The notes beneath the pieces are model-generated. The model worked only from the letters and a program-made list of their open reading frames with translations, ran no database searches and was not told the DNA's origin. 64,000 nucleotides of DNA, from contig NZ_VUMD01000012.1 of assembly GCF_009696375.1 (NCBI RefSeq), forward strand, positions 62,001 to 126,000. The letters are read 5' to 3'. Positions within the stretch are counted from its first letter, which is position 1; each line of letters opens with the position of its first letter. The DNA comes from Clostridium porci (GTDB lineage: Bacteria > Bacillota > Clostridia > Lachnospirales > Lachnospiraceae). A program made the translations under genes and the position numbers. This document shows, piece by piece, positions 17,515-26,970 of this stretch.

Positions 17515-18855
17515 ATGGTAAAGGAAAGTTATCTGGCGCAATTTTATGGAAAATCTCAGAATTATACAGACATTCCGAATAAATGGTACAAGGAATACGA
17601 TGTGAAAAAGGGCCTTAGAAATGAGGATGGTACTGGCGTTCGAGTGGGCCTTACCAGAGTTGCAGACGTAGTGGGATATGAGGAAACAAAGGATGGAATC
17701 CAGGCCATTCCCGGCAGGCTTTTGTACCGTGGAATTGATGTGCTGGATCTGGTTAAGGGAAAAAAGGGAAGCCATTTCGGTTATGAGGAGGTTTGCTTTC
17801 TGCTTCTTTTCGGCTATCTTCCAAAGAAGGCGGAGCTGGAAAAGTTCTGCAGCATCCTGCGTTTGTGCTATACCATTCCAGATGATTTTGTTGAGATGAA
17901 CCTGCTGCGTTTTCCTGGAAAGAATCTGATGAATAAGCTTCAGGATGCAGTTTTGACCCTTTATAATTATGATGACGATCCAGATAATACGGGTGTGTAT
18001 CAGACGCTGGTAAAGGGCGTGAATCTGGTGGCAAAGCTTCCTTCCATTGCATGCTACGCTTACCAGAGTAAGGTTCATTATTATGACAGGGAAAGCCTTA
18101 TTATCCACTATGCAAACCCTCAGTATTCTATTGCGGAGAATTTCTTAAGCCTTCTGAGAAAGGATCAGAAATTTACCGCGAAGGAAGCCGGCCTTTTAGA
18201 TACGATACTGATGCTCCATGCGGACCACGGCGGTGGTAACAACTCTACCTTTACGAATGTGGTGATTGCCTCTACAGGCACAGATATTTATTCTACAATG
18301 TGCGGCGGCATCGGCTCCCTAAAGGGACCGCGTCACGGCGGCGCTAACATTAAGGTAGCGGAGATGATGGACGCAGTGTTGGAGGAGACCGGCGGTTATA
18401 GTGCAGATGACAATAAGATTCGCCAGGCAGTAAGGAAGCTTTTAGCAGGAGAGCTCTATGATAAATCAGGTCTGGTATATGGATTCGGTCATGCGGTATA
18501 TACCATCTCTGATCCAAGATCCGAGGTGCTTAGAGCCTGCTGTCTGGAGGTGGCAAAGGAACAAAAGCACATGCAGGAGCTGGAATTTTATATGCGCTTT
18601 GAGAAGATTACAAAGGAGGTCATGGAGGAAATCAAAGGAAAGGCGTTGCCTACCAACGTAGATTTCTACAGCGGCTTTGCTTATGGAATGTTGAGAATCC
18701 CCAGAGACCTGTATACGCCGCTTTTTGTGTGCAGCCGATCGGTAGGATGGGTAGCGCATAATATAGAGAATAAGCTCTATGATGGGCGGATCATGCGTCC
18801 CGCAACGAAGTATGTAGGAACAAATATGGATTATGTTGCAATGGAGGACAGATAG
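17515..18855 (+). CDS. Citrate synthase
   Basis: The 446-residue protein is a citrate/2-methylcitrate synthase. The catalytic regions are visible: LHADHGGGNNSTF with the first His, GPRHGGAN with the second, and TNVDFYSGF with the catalytic Asp. GFGHAVYTISDPR is the acetyl-CoA/oxaloacetate loop. It is about 60-70 residues longer than small bacterial enzymes because of an N-terminal extension (residues 1-~50). AGGAGCAC precedes the ATG. Its position between aconitase and isocitrate dehydrogenase favours citrate synthesis for glutamate over methylcitrate metabolism. Confidence 0.95.
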   Translation: MVKESYLAQFYGKSQNYTDIPNKWYKEYDVKKGLRNEDGTGVRVGLTRVADVVGYEETKDGIQAIPGRLLYRGIDVLDLVKGKKGSHFGYEEVCFLLLFGYLPKKAELEKFCSILRLCYTIPDDFVEMNLLRFPGKNLMNKLQDAVLTLYNYDDDPDNTGVYQTLVKGVNLVAKLPSIACYAYQSKVHYYDRESLIIHYANPQYSIAENFLSLLRKDQKFTAKEAGLLDTILMLHADHGGGNNSTFTNVVIASTGTDIYSTMCGGIGSLKGPRHGGANIKVAEMMDAVLEETGGYSADDNKIRQAVRKLLAGELYDKSGLVYGFGHAVYTISDPRSEVLRACCLEVAKEQKHMQELEFYMRFEKITKEVMEEIKGKALPTNVDFYSGFAYGMLRIPRDLYTPLFVCSRSVGWVAHNIENKLYDGRIMRPATKYVGTNMDYVAMEDR

Positions 18856-18857
18856 AG

Positions 18858-19856
18858 ATGAGTGAGAGAATAACCGTATTTAAAGGCGACGGAATTGGCC
18901 CGGAGATTACAGACGCAGTCCTTCAAATTCTGGACGCGGCAGGAGCTGGACTGAAATATGAGATTTATAATGTGGGTGAGGCCGAGTATGAGGCTAATGG
19001 AGCGTTGATTCCCGACGCGGCATTTGCGTCTTTTGAAACCACCAGAGTTCTGTTAAAGTCTCCGATTACAACGCCGGTTGGAAAGGGCTTCCGTTCCTTA
19101 AACGTAATGATGCGCAAGAAATACGATCTGTATGCTAATATCCGCCCTGCCAAGTCCAACGCTGCGGTAAAGACCCCTTTTGAAAATGTGGATATTGTGA
19201 TTTTCCGCGAGAATACAGAGGATTTATATGCTGGAGTGGAGGAAATTGTAGATAAGGATACGGCCCACTCTATCAAGATAATTACAAGAAAATGCAGCGA
19301 GCGTATTATCAGAGACGCCTTTGATTATGCGATGCGTTATGGCCGCAGAAAGGTAACTTGCGTGCACAAAGCAAATATCATGAAGCTTTCCGACGGTATG
19401 TTTCGGGATATTTTTTATGAGATAAGCCGAAAATATCCACAGATCGAGGCAGAGGATAAGATTGTGGATAACGTAGCCATGCAGATGGTGATGCGTCCTC
19501 AGCAGTTCGATGTGATGGTAATGCCAAATCTTTATGGAGATATACTCTCAGATCTTGCCAGTGGTCTTATAGGCGGTCTAGGCCTTCTTCCATCCAGTAA
19601 TCTGGGCAGCGGCTACGCCATGTTTGAGGCGGTACATGGAAGCGCTCCTGACATAGCGGGAAAGGGAATCGCTAATCCCACTGCCTTTCTCTGGTCTGCC
19701 TGCATGATGTTGGAATATATGGGAAAAATGGACTGTGCCGCAAGGATTCGAAAAGCGGTCGATCAGGTTCTTGGAGAGGGAAGTGCGATCACGCCGGATA
19801 TTGGTGGAAGTGCAGGCACAGCAGACTATACTGCTGCCGTAATTTCAAGGCTGTAA
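18858..19856 (+). CDS. icd: Isocitrate dehydrogenase (isocitrate/isopropylmalate family)
   Basis: The 332-residue enzyme starts only 2 bases after the citrate synthase stop. Motifs: [14 protein letters not shown] at the N-terminus, [14 protein letters not shown] (substrate loop with Asn/Thr in place of isopropylmalate residues), [14 protein letters not shown] (metal-binding Asp pair) and [17 protein letters not shown] (nucleotide site). The size fits the short NAD-type homoisocitrate/isocitrate group. It oxidatively decarboxylates isocitrate to 2-oxoglutarate and completes the branch feeding glutamate. Confidence 0.93.
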   Translation: MSERITVFKGDGIGPEITDAVLQILDAAGAGLKYEIYNVGEAEYEANGALIPDAAFASFETTRVLLKSPITTPVGKGFRSLNVMMRKKYDLYANIRPAKSNAAVKTPFENVDIVIFRENTEDLYAGVEEIVDKDTAHSIKIITRKCSERIIRDAFDYAMRYGRRKVTCVHKANIMKLSDGMFRDIFYEISRKYPQIEAEDKIVDNVAMQMVMRPQQFDVMVMPNLYGDILSDLASGLIGGLGLLPSSNLGSGYAMFEAVHGSAPDIAGKGIANPTAFLWSACMMLEYMGKMDCAARIRKAVDQVLGEGSAITPDIGGSAGTADYTAAVISRL

Positions 19857-19933
19857 TGCAGTATATAATTATGAAAGGCTGTGTGAAAGGCAGTATAGAT
19901 GGGAAACCAATATCTTTGTCAAGGAGATAATAT

Positions 19934-19971
19934 AAAAGGCGTTGATTCTGTTTTATGGATCAGCGCCTTTT
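19934..19971 (+). terminator. Terminator of the acn-cit-icd operon
   Basis: AAAAGGCGTTGAT (19934-19946) pairs with ATCAGCGCCTTTT (19959-19971). The U-run is short (TTTT). Confidence 0.7.
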
Positions 19972-20258
19972 GATATGAGATATCCTATCATCTGCAGGCA
20001 ACTGTACTGAACCATGTTCCTAATACGTGATCCATATGTTTGCTGCCCGATTTTCTGACGGTACATCACAGCTTTTTATGGCGTGCCTTTTATCCGCCAA
20101 TTAAAAGCATAGGGATTTAAATCCCCCGGTTGGTTGTAATCGGAGGCTGGTTTCTGGGACTGGCAAGTGCGATTCTTCTAGCGAGTACCGATCTTATCCA
20201 GACGCCTGGCTGCCATTTTATAGCAAACAGTCTTTGACAGATTATCAGAGCATCGCCG
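19972..20258. other. Intergenic region with a possible coding remnant
   Basis: No intact gene is seen. On the plus strand 20128-20218 translates to a hydrophobic stretch (RLVVIGGWFLGLASAILLAS) without a start or ribosome site, interrupted by stops on both sides, consistent with a decayed membrane protein. Confidence 0.3.
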
Positions 20259-21515
20259 TCAGCACATGGAAGCCGGCTCTGTAAAATCAAAGATTGGTTT
20301 ACCGTATGCTCCGTCAAAGCCTGGGCTCCAGGTGACAGTTCCTTCCCTTAGGATTTGAATCCTCCTGGCAATTTCCTTAGTTCCAACCCTCCCAATATCA
20401 TCCAGGCTTGCTTCCCGCAAAATTTTAAATTCATTTCCAAGGTGTTTGAGCATTTCTTCATAAAGCCTTCCGACTCTCACACTACCGGATGAGGATACTC
20501 CAAGAGAAGAGGCGATAACTTCAGGAAGAGGGATAAGGCTTTCAAAGGGATGGGCTCCGGGCAGGAGAAAGCCTTCCTTTCGTTTAGGATCTGCCAGCTC
20601 CAGAGTCCGGTTTAAAACTCCCAGAGTCATCCGTTTATGGCAAACAGGACAGATGCCCTTAAGGCTTCTGGTGTAAGAAGGACTCAGGCATATTCCGCAT
20701 TTGCGGTGGCCGTCATAGAAGTATTTGCCCTCTTCAGGAAAAAACTCAATGGTTCCCATAAGCCCCTTTCCCTCCTGTATCCCATTATAAAGGCCCTCAT
20801 AGGAGAGGGGAATATCCAAAAGATTGGCTTCTCTCCCAAGCTTGGAAGGGGAATGGGCGTCGGAGTTAGAAATAAGCTGGAAGGAATCCAGAAAGGGCAG
20901 ACGCCAGTTCATAGCAGGATTAGAGGAAAGACCTGTTTCCAGAGCCCTTATAAAGGGAGTCAGCTCCTCAAAGCATTCCTCAATGGAATCAAAGCCGGAG
21001 CGTGCTCCCAGCAGAGAAAAGTGTGGGGTCCATATATGGGCCGGAATGTAGATAGCGTCAGGACATACCTCCAGCGTGAGAGCCAGCAAATCATGGCAGT
21101 CCAGCCCCAGAATAGGACGGCCGTCGGAGCGGATGTTGCCAATGGCCTCCAGCTTGAGAGAGAGCGTGTCAGCAGCCGCCAGATCCGGCAGAAGAATCAG
21201 GCTGTGAACCTTCCTTATACGGCCGTTTTTCTTATAGATGGAGCTGATCTCTCCGCTGACAACAAACCGAACCGGTTCCTTAAAAAATCCCCCTTCAAGG
21301 GGGATAGAACGCTCCTGTTTCAGTGTATAAAGACCCGCCTCAGCAGGCTCCAGCGCTTCCTTAAGCTCTCTGCGCCATGCAGGATGGGTAAAATCTCCAG
21401 TACCCAGAATATGGATACCCTTTTTTCTTGCCCATAGATCCAGAAGCTCAGGAATTAAATCCCGGCTGGTGGCCATGGAGTATCTGGAGTGGATGTGTAA
21501 ATCAGCAATATACAT
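20259..21515 (-). CDS. EndoQ-like PHP-domain protein (endonuclease Q family)
   Basis: The 418-residue protein begins ADLHIHSRYSMATSRD, the metal-binding PHP start, then ILGTGDFTHPAW and later SNSDAHSPSKLG, two more PHP metal motifs. After residue ~270 it has a zinc ribbon, CGICLSPS..GICPVC, followed by a C-terminal helical part. This layout matches the family of endonuclease Q, which nicks DNA 5' of deaminated bases or abasic sites in Thermococcales and some bacteria. Activity here is inferred from family. It is the last gene of a three-gene minus-strand unit, 15 bases after the P-II-like gene. Confidence 0.8.
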   Translation of the reverse strand: MYIADLHIHSRYSMATSRDLIPELLDLWARKKGIHILGTGDFTHPAWRRELKEALEPAEAGLYTLKQERSIPLEGGFFKEPVRFVVSGEISSIYKKNGRIRKVHSLILLPDLAAADTLSLKLEAIGNIRSDGRPILGLDCHDLLALTLEVCPDAIYIPAHIWTPHFSLLGARSGFDSIEECFEELTPFIRALETGLSSNPAMNWRLPFLDSFQLISNSDAHSPSKLGREANLLDIPLSYEGLYNGIQEGKGLMGTIEFFPEEGKYFYDGHRKCGICLSPSYTRSLKGICPVCHKRMTLGVLNRTLELADPKRKEGFLLPGAHPFESLIPLPEVIASSLGVSSSGSVRVGRLYEEMLKHLGNEFKILREASLDDIGRVGTKEIARRIQILREGTVTWSPGFDGAYGKPIFDFTEPASMC

Positions 21516-21530
21516 GTGTGAGCCTCAGTT

Positions 21531-22229
21531 TTACAGTTGTATTCCTTCTACTTGTTCCACAGGAAGGGAAACAGCCAGCGCATGCTCCCCCGTCTCCTTT
21601 AGTACGGTTTCGCAAATGGCCCGCAAGATAGACTGCTTCTGGCTATTGGGAGTGAGAATCAGAAGAATGGATTTCTCCTGGGACAAGGTTAGCCCGAATA
21701 GCTTCTTATCCTCTCCAGATTCTAATTCTCTGGCCTTTAACAGAGTTCCTCCCTTGCAGCCTGCTTTTCTGGCGGCTTCCATAACAGGGTTAATCACATC
21801 TATGTTGATAATGGCTGCGACTAATTCATATTTTGCACCATCATTCATTGAAATATCCTCCTTTTTGGAATCAGTGGGTACAGTTAGGGCCTCTTTTTTG
21901 TATAAGCCCTTTAACTGGCCGGCAGCGGCAGCGCTGATGCCTGATAGCGGAATGGTAAATGCGATTCCATGGCCTGGCCTGTCAAATTCCAATTCGCTTT
22001 GGAGCGCTTCCAAAAGCTTTCTGGAATGTTCAACCGATGCCATGCCTAAAACCAGATCCTTCTCTGGCTCGTCTAGGCCAAGGCAGTCCATAATGGCAGA
22101 GCTGGCAGTGCCATGGCCTCTGACGGCCAGAAGGATTTCATGATCATATTTTTTAACGAAAGCCGCAACACGGTTGCCCTTTCCGCGGTCTACAATGATT
22201 CCCGTCCATCTGATAGGGCTGCTAATCAT
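21531..22229 (-). CDS. Tandem P-II-like regulatory protein
   Basis: From the ATG at 22229 (GGAGG 6 bases upstream) the protein is 232 residues. It has two ferredoxin-like P-II-type units: residues ~5-105 (IVDRGKGNRVAAF) and ~130-230 (AAIINIDVINPVMEAARKAG with GCKGGTLLKARE, the T-loop-like segment). P-II proteins sense small molecules and control a membrane partner. The start overlaps the end of the DUF1538 gene by 8 bases, as expected for a regulator coupled to its transporter. The ligand is unknown. Confidence 0.78.
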   Translation of the reverse strand: MISSPIRWTGIIVDRGKGNRVAAFVKKYDHEILLAVRGHGTASSAIMDCLGLDEPEKDLVLGMASVEHSRKLLEALQSELEFDRPGHGIAFTIPLSGISAAAAGQLKGLYKKEALTVPTDSKKEDISMNDGAKYELVAAIINIDVINPVMEAARKAGCKGGTLLKARELESGEDKKLFGLTLSQEKSILLILTPNSQKQSILRAICETVLKETGEHALAVSLPVEQVEGIQL

Positions 22230-23754
22230 GGGATTCCTCCTTTTCCAGTTCAATAAATTCTTCATTCATATCCAGAACGAGCAGGTCTGTTTTGGCATTT
22301 GCCCTGCGGGTCTTAAACTCGTAGGACAGGCCGATAAGCTGAATTATAATGAGAGGGGTCATGGCAACCATTGCCACAATTCCGAAAGCATCTGTCAGAA
22401 TATTTCCTCCCAACGCCTCGCAGGCACCCATGGCGAAGGGAAGGAGGAAGGTAGCTGTCATAGGGCCTGAAGCAACGCCACCGGAGTCAAAGGCGATAGA
22501 GGTAAAAACCGGGGGCACTACAAAAGATAAAAGTAGAGCCAGAGCATAGCCAGGCAGCAGCAAAACCAAGAGATGGAGACCTGTCATAACTCTCAAAAGA
22601 GACATGCCAAGGGAAATCGCCATTCCGATAGAAAGTCCTTTCATCATGGTGTGCTCTGAGATGGTGCCTCCGGTGATATCCGCCACCTGCTTATTCAGTA
22701 CCTGTACGGCAGGCTCTGCTTTTACAATGTAAAAACCGATGAGCATGGATATGGGGATAATTACCCAGTTATAGGAAAGCCCGGCCAGCTGTTTTCCAAG
22801 ATAATTACCTGCAGGCATAAAGCCTACATTAACCCCTGTAAGGAAAAGGGTCAATCCTATGTAAGAGTATAGTACGCCAACCAGTATCTTGATAACCTGG
22901 CGCTTTCTCATTTTGAGGAAAAATATCTGGAAAAAAAGGTAAAATGAGAAAATAGGAAGCAGAGCCCAGAATACCTCCTTGGCATAATCCGGCAGCTCGT
23001 GCTGGAAAGCAAACCACAAATCCTGAGAGTTAGCGATGGAGGGGATGGTCATAGGCTCGTAGGAGCCGGAGGATGACTGGAATAAAATCCCCAGTATCAT
23101 AACTGAGAGAATGGGGCCGATGGAGCATAGGGCTACCAGTCCGAAGCTGTCACCATGGGAGTCCTTGCCCTGTCCGATGGAGGAAAGACCCACGCCCAAA
23201 GCCATAATAAAAGGAACGGTAATGGGGCCGGTGGTAACGCCGCCGGAATCAAAGGCTACGGCCAGAAAATCCTGAGGGATATAAAAGGCCATAATAAAGA
23301 GGACAAGATAGCAAACAATAAGGATATGGGAAAGGCTCCAGCCAAAAAGGGTGCGGAGAAAGGCCAAGGCCAGAAAGATGCCCACTCCGGCAGCTACTGT
23401 CAGTATCAGAGTTATATTAGGCACCGCGGGGGTCTGCTCTGCCAGAACCTGTAAATCCGGCTCTGCAATAGTGATAATCGAACCGATGACAAAGCAGGCC
23501 AGAATGATAATAGACAGTTTTTTCGTTTTCGTCAGTTGGGCGCCTACTTTTTCACCAATGGGCATCATGGCCATATCCACGCCCAGGGTGAAGAACCCCA
23601 TGCCAATAATAAGAAAGGCTGCTCCTGCCAAAAAGAGCATCAATGGATCTAAGGGAATAGGGGCAATGGTAATGCCAAGAATCAAAACGATGCAGCTGAC
23701 AGGCAGAACAGAGGATAGGGATTCGGTGATTTTTTCTTTTAGTTTCTGATTCAA
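22222..23754 (-). CDS. DUF1538 family membrane protein (two repeats)
   Basis: The start is a TTG at 23754 with AGGAGGT 6 bases upstream. The 510-residue integral membrane protein is an internal duplication. Half one has FFTLGVDMAMMPIGEKVG, ITIAEPDLQVL and VAFDSGGVTTGPITVPF; half two has LFLTGVNVGFMPAGNYLG, VKAEPAVQVL and IAFDSGGVASGPMTATF. The repeated AFDSGGV..GP motifs would face each other in the fold and are the likely ion or solute site. The family is uncharacterised transport-like (DUF1538) and commonly neighbours P-II genes, as here. Confidence 0.85.
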   Translation of the reverse strand: MNQKLKEKITESLSSVLPVSCIVLILGITIAPIPLDPLMLFLAGAAFLIIGMGFFTLGVDMAMMPIGEKVGAQLTKTKKLSIIILACFVIGSIITIAEPDLQVLAEQTPAVPNITLILTVAAGVGIFLALAFLRTLFGWSLSHILIVCYLVLFIMAFYIPQDFLAVAFDSGGVTTGPITVPFIMALGVGLSSIGQGKDSHGDSFGLVALCSIGPILSVMILGILFQSSSGSYEPMTIPSIANSQDLWFAFQHELPDYAKEVFWALLPIFSFYLFFQIFFLKMRKRQVIKILVGVLYSYIGLTLFLTGVNVGFMPAGNYLGKQLAGLSYNWVIIPISMLIGFYIVKAEPAVQVLNKQVADITGGTISEHTMMKGLSIGMAISLGMSLLRVMTGLHLLVLLLPGYALALLLSFVVPPVFTSIAFDSGGVASGPMTATFLLPFAMGACEALGGNILTDAFGIVAMVAMTPLIIIQLIGLSYEFKTRRANAKTDLLVLDMNEEFIELEKEESHD

Positions 23755-24074
23755 ATCGTTACCTCCTGTTGTCTGTTTTATAGAAGCGGTTTGAAAGGCC
23801 GGTTTGGGAGGCGCAGTTCATGATGCTCCATAGATCTAAATCTAGTGTAAGCTTAACATAGGACAAATGCGGAGGCAAGTGTGCAGAGCGTTAAAGTTGT
23901 GTTAAGAAACCTGCTTTCATTACGCATGGGCTTGTGGGAATGCATGCTCGAAGCCTTCGCTTATGGTTATATGCCGAAGGGTACACTGGAATCAGCAGCA
24001 TATGCTCCAGGGCTTCCTTGGACGGAAAGGAGCCTTGGGGATGATAGGGCGGAGAGTTTTTTCTACAGAGACAG
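23755..24074. other. Intergenic region between DUF1538 and the leuS leader
   Basis: This 320-base gap holds the promoter side of the minus-strand operon. A GTG frame at 23881-24078 (65 codons, GGAGG a few bases upstream) encodes a sequence I cannot relate to anything and runs into the leuS promoter. I do not call it a gene. Confidence 0.4.
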
Positions 24075-24103
24075 TTGACACGTTTTCAGAAATATGTTAA
24101 ATT
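24075..24103 (+). promoter_or_regulatory. Promoter of leuS
   Basis: TTGACA (24075-24080) is followed after 16-17 bases by TTAAAT/TAAATT (24097-24103), directly upstream of the T-box leader. Confidence 0.65.
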
Positions 24104-24401
24104 TAAAATTAGCGTAAATATGAGGATAGGGAATAGTAGACAGCCTGATGGATACAGAGAGCCGGCGGGGGGTGTAAGCCGGTGACGGAGGGCTATCGAA
24201 CTGGCCCTGGAGTAGCTTTTTCGAACGAGGGCAAGGGGATGAGGCGGATGTGCTTCTCACCGGTCTTTTAATAGGATTAGCCGGAGGCCTTACCGTTATA
24301 AGAGGAATGAGCGCATGCATATTACAGGTGCATGAATCAGAGTGGTACCGCGCGGGAATTATTTGTCCTGCGTCTCTAGTGATAGAGGCGCAGGATTTTT
24401 G
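24104..24401 (+). promoter_or_regulatory. T-box riboswitch of leuS, leucine specifier (CTG)
   Basis: The leader contains AGTAGA (loop-E side of the specifier loop), AGAGAGCCGG, GGTGTAAGCCGG, and a specifier context GAA-CTG-G with CTG at 24201-24203. The antiterminator bulge AGTGGTACCGCGCGGG is at 24341-24356. A terminator stem TCCTGCGTCTCT/AGAGGCGCAGGA (24366-24395) with TTTTT follows. CTG is a Leu codon, agreeing with the downstream gene. Confidence 0.92.
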
Positions 24402-24530
24402 GTTTTCAGGAAGGGCTGAAATTCCTTCAGGGATTCCCCTAGCGTAAAAGTCTGGATTGCCGGACTTTTAAGTTGGAGTACACTTGAGCACAGAACCATT
24501 TATTATGAAGCATTATGGAGGAAGGAAATC

Positions 24531-26945
24531 ATGGCAACACAGTACAACCACAGCGCCATTGAGAAAAAGTGGCGTGAGAATTGGGAAAAACATCCCATCA
24601 ATGTAAATGACGGAAAGAAGGAGAAATACTACTGCCTGGATATGTTCCCATATCCATCGGGAAGCGGCCTTCATGTAGGACACTGGAGAGGTTATGTGAT
24701 CTCCGATGTGTGGAGCAGATACCAGCTTTTAAAAGGAAAGTATGTAATCCACCCTATGGGATGGGATGCATTTGGGCTTCCTGCTGAGAACTATGCCATC
24801 AAAATGGGGGTGCATCCGGCTAAGTCCACAGCGACTAATGTGGCGAATATCAAGAAGCAGATTAAGCAGATTGCAGCTATCTATGACTGGGATATGGAGG
24901 TTAATACCACAGATCCGGAGTTTTATAAGTGGACCCAGTGGATTTTTGTTCAGATGTTCAAAAAGGGTCTGGCTTATGAGAAGGAGTTTCCCATTAACTG
25001 GTGTCCCTCCTGCAAGACAGGACTTGCCAATGAGGAAGTGGTGAATGGTTGCTGCGAGCGCTGCGGTGCTGCGGTTACGAAGAAGAACCTGCGCCAGTGG
25101 ATGCTTAAAATAACTGCGTATGCAGAACGTCTTTTAAATGATCTGGACAAGCTGGACTGGCCTGAGAAGGTTAAGAAGATGCAGACCGACTGGATAGGAA
25201 AATCCTACGGCGCCGAGGTGGATTTCCCTATCGACGGGCGGGATGAAACAATTACCGTATATACAACCAGACCAGACACCCTTTACGGAGCTACTTTTAT
25301 GGTGCTGGCTCCTGAGCATGAGCTGGCTAAAAGCTTGGCAACGGAGGAAACCAGAGAGGTAGTTGAGAAATACATTTTTGATTCCTCCATGCGCTCCAAC
25401 GTAGATCGTATGCAGGCCAAAGAGAAAACAGGCGTATTTACTGGAAGCTATGCTGTCAATCCCTTAAACGGAGCCAAAACACCTATCTGGCTGTCTGACT
25501 ATGTACTGGCTGACTACGGTACAGGTGCTATCATGTGCGTGCCTGCCCATGATGACAGAGACTTTGAATTTGCAAAGAAATTCGGCCTTCCCATTGTGCA
25601 GGTAATCGCAAAGGACGGGGTGGAAATTGAGAATATGGTTCAGGCTTATACAGAAGCAAACGGCCTTATGATTCATTCCGGCGAGTGGAATGGCATGGAA
25701 TCAGCCGTCCTTAAGAAGGAAGCTCCGCATTTGATTGAGAAGAAGGGCATTGGCCGCAAGACGGAGAATTATAAGCTGCGTGACTGGGTGTTCTCCCGCC
25801 AGCGCTACTGGGGAGAGCCTATACCCATCATCCATTGTCCCAAGTGCGGCTGCGTACCGGTACCTGAGGATCAGCTTCCCTTACGGCTCCCTGAGGTGGA
25901 GAGCTACCAGCCTACAGGAACAGGAGAGTCTCCTCTGGCTGCCATAGACCAGTGGGTTAATACCACCTGTCCGGTCTGCGGTGCTCCCTCTAAGCGTGAG
26001 ACCAACACCATGCCTCAGTGGGCAGGTTCCTCCTGGTATTTCCTTCGCTATGTAGACAGCCACAATAAGGAGGAGCTGGTATCCAGGGAGAAGGCTGACA
26101 AGTATCTTCCGGTTGATATGTATATCGGTGGTGTGGAGCATGCGGTTCTTCACCTGCTGTATTCACGCTTCTATACGAAGTTCCTCTGCGACATCGGGGT
26201 CATCGATTTTGATGAACCTTTTAAGAAGCTGTTCAACCAGGGAATGATTACCGGAAAGAACGGAATCAAAATGAGCAAGTCCAAAGGAAATGTAGTTTCC
26301 CCTGATGAACTGGTAAAAGATTATGGCTGCGATGCTTTACGCCTTTACGAGCTTTTTGTGGGACCGCCGGAGTTGGATGCGGAGTGGGATGACAGGGGAA
26401 TTGAGGGAGTATCTCGTTTTCTGAACCGTTTCTGGAATCTGGTAATGGACAACAAGGACAAGGAGCGTAAGACCACAAAGGAAATGCTAAGGATTCGTCA
26501 TAAGCTGGTATATGACATTGAACACCGTTTTAATCAGTTCAGTTTGAATACGGTTGTTTCAGGCTTTATGGAGTACAACAATAAGCTGCTTGAGCTAGCC
26601 AGGAAAGAGGGCGGAATTGACAAGGAGACCTTAAAGACCTTTGTGATCCTTCTTGCTCCTTTTGCGCCTCATATCGGGGAGGAGCTGTGGCAGCAGTTAG
26701 GCGGCACAGACAGCGTGTTCCATGCCCAGTGGCCGGAGTGCGACGAGGAAGCTATGAAGGATGATGAAATTGAACTTGCTGTTCAGGTAAATGGAAAGAT
26801 ACGGACTGTAATCAATGTAGCTGCCGATATTTCCAAAGAGGAAGCCATTGCAGCAGGAAAAGAGGCTGTAAAGGATAAGCTGACAAAAAATGTGGTAAAG
26901 GAGATTTATGTCCCTGGAAAGATAGTAAATATTGTGTGCCGGTGA
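24531..26945 (+). CDS. leuS: Leucyl-tRNA synthetase
   Basis: The 804-residue class Ia synthetase has the HIGH motif as GSGLHVGHWRGY (about residue 45), a Zn-type CPSCKTGLANEEV/CCERCG cluster, the CP1 editing domain with TTRPDTLYGATF and a conserved DDRDFEFAKK, and KMSKSKGNV near residue 580. A C-terminal anticodon domain ends the protein. It charges tRNA-Leu and edits misactivated residues. GGAGGAAGG precedes the ATG at 24531, 130 bases after the T-box terminator. Confidence 0.98.
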   Translation: MATQYNHSAIEKKWRENWEKHPINVNDGKKEKYYCLDMFPYPSGSGLHVGHWRGYVISDVWSRYQLLKGKYVIHPMGWDAFGLPAENYAIKMGVHPAKSTATNVANIKKQIKQIAAIYDWDMEVNTTDPEFYKWTQWIFVQMFKKGLAYEKEFPINWCPSCKTGLANEEVVNGCCERCGAAVTKKNLRQWMLKITAYAERLLNDLDKLDWPEKVKKMQTDWIGKSYGAEVDFPIDGRDETITVYTTRPDTLYGATFMVLAPEHELAKSLATEETREVVEKYIFDSSMRSNVDRMQAKEKTGVFTGSYAVNPLNGAKTPIWLSDYVLADYGTGAIMCVPAHDDRDFEFAKKFGLPIVQVIAKDGVEIENMVQAYTEANGLMIHSGEWNGMESAVLKKEAPHLIEKKGIGRKTENYKLRDWVFSRQRYWGEPIPIIHCPKCGCVPVPEDQLPLRLPEVESYQPTGTGESPLAAIDQWVNTTCPVCGAPSKRETNTMPQWAGSSWYFLRYVDSHNKEELVSREKADKYLPVDMYIGGVEHAVLHLLYSRFYTKFLCDIGVIDFDEPFKKLFNQGMITGKNGIKMSKSKGNVVSPDELVKDYGCDALRLYELFVGPPELDAEWDDRGIEGVSRFLNRFWNLVMDNKDKERKTTKEMLRIRHKLVYDIEHRFNQFSLNTVVSGFMEYNNKLLELARKEGGIDKETLKTFVILLAPFAPHIGEELWQQLGGTDSVFHAQWPECDEEAMKDDEIELAVQVNGKIRTVINVAADISKEEAIAAGKEAVKDKLTKNVVKEIYVPGKIVNIVCR

Positions 26946-26970
26946 TCAAAGGGAAGCGGCTGGAATGAAA

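Noticed and set aside
23881-24078. 65-codon GTG frame before the leuS promoter
   Set aside because: Ribosome site too close to the start, no recognisable sequence, ends inside the promoter.
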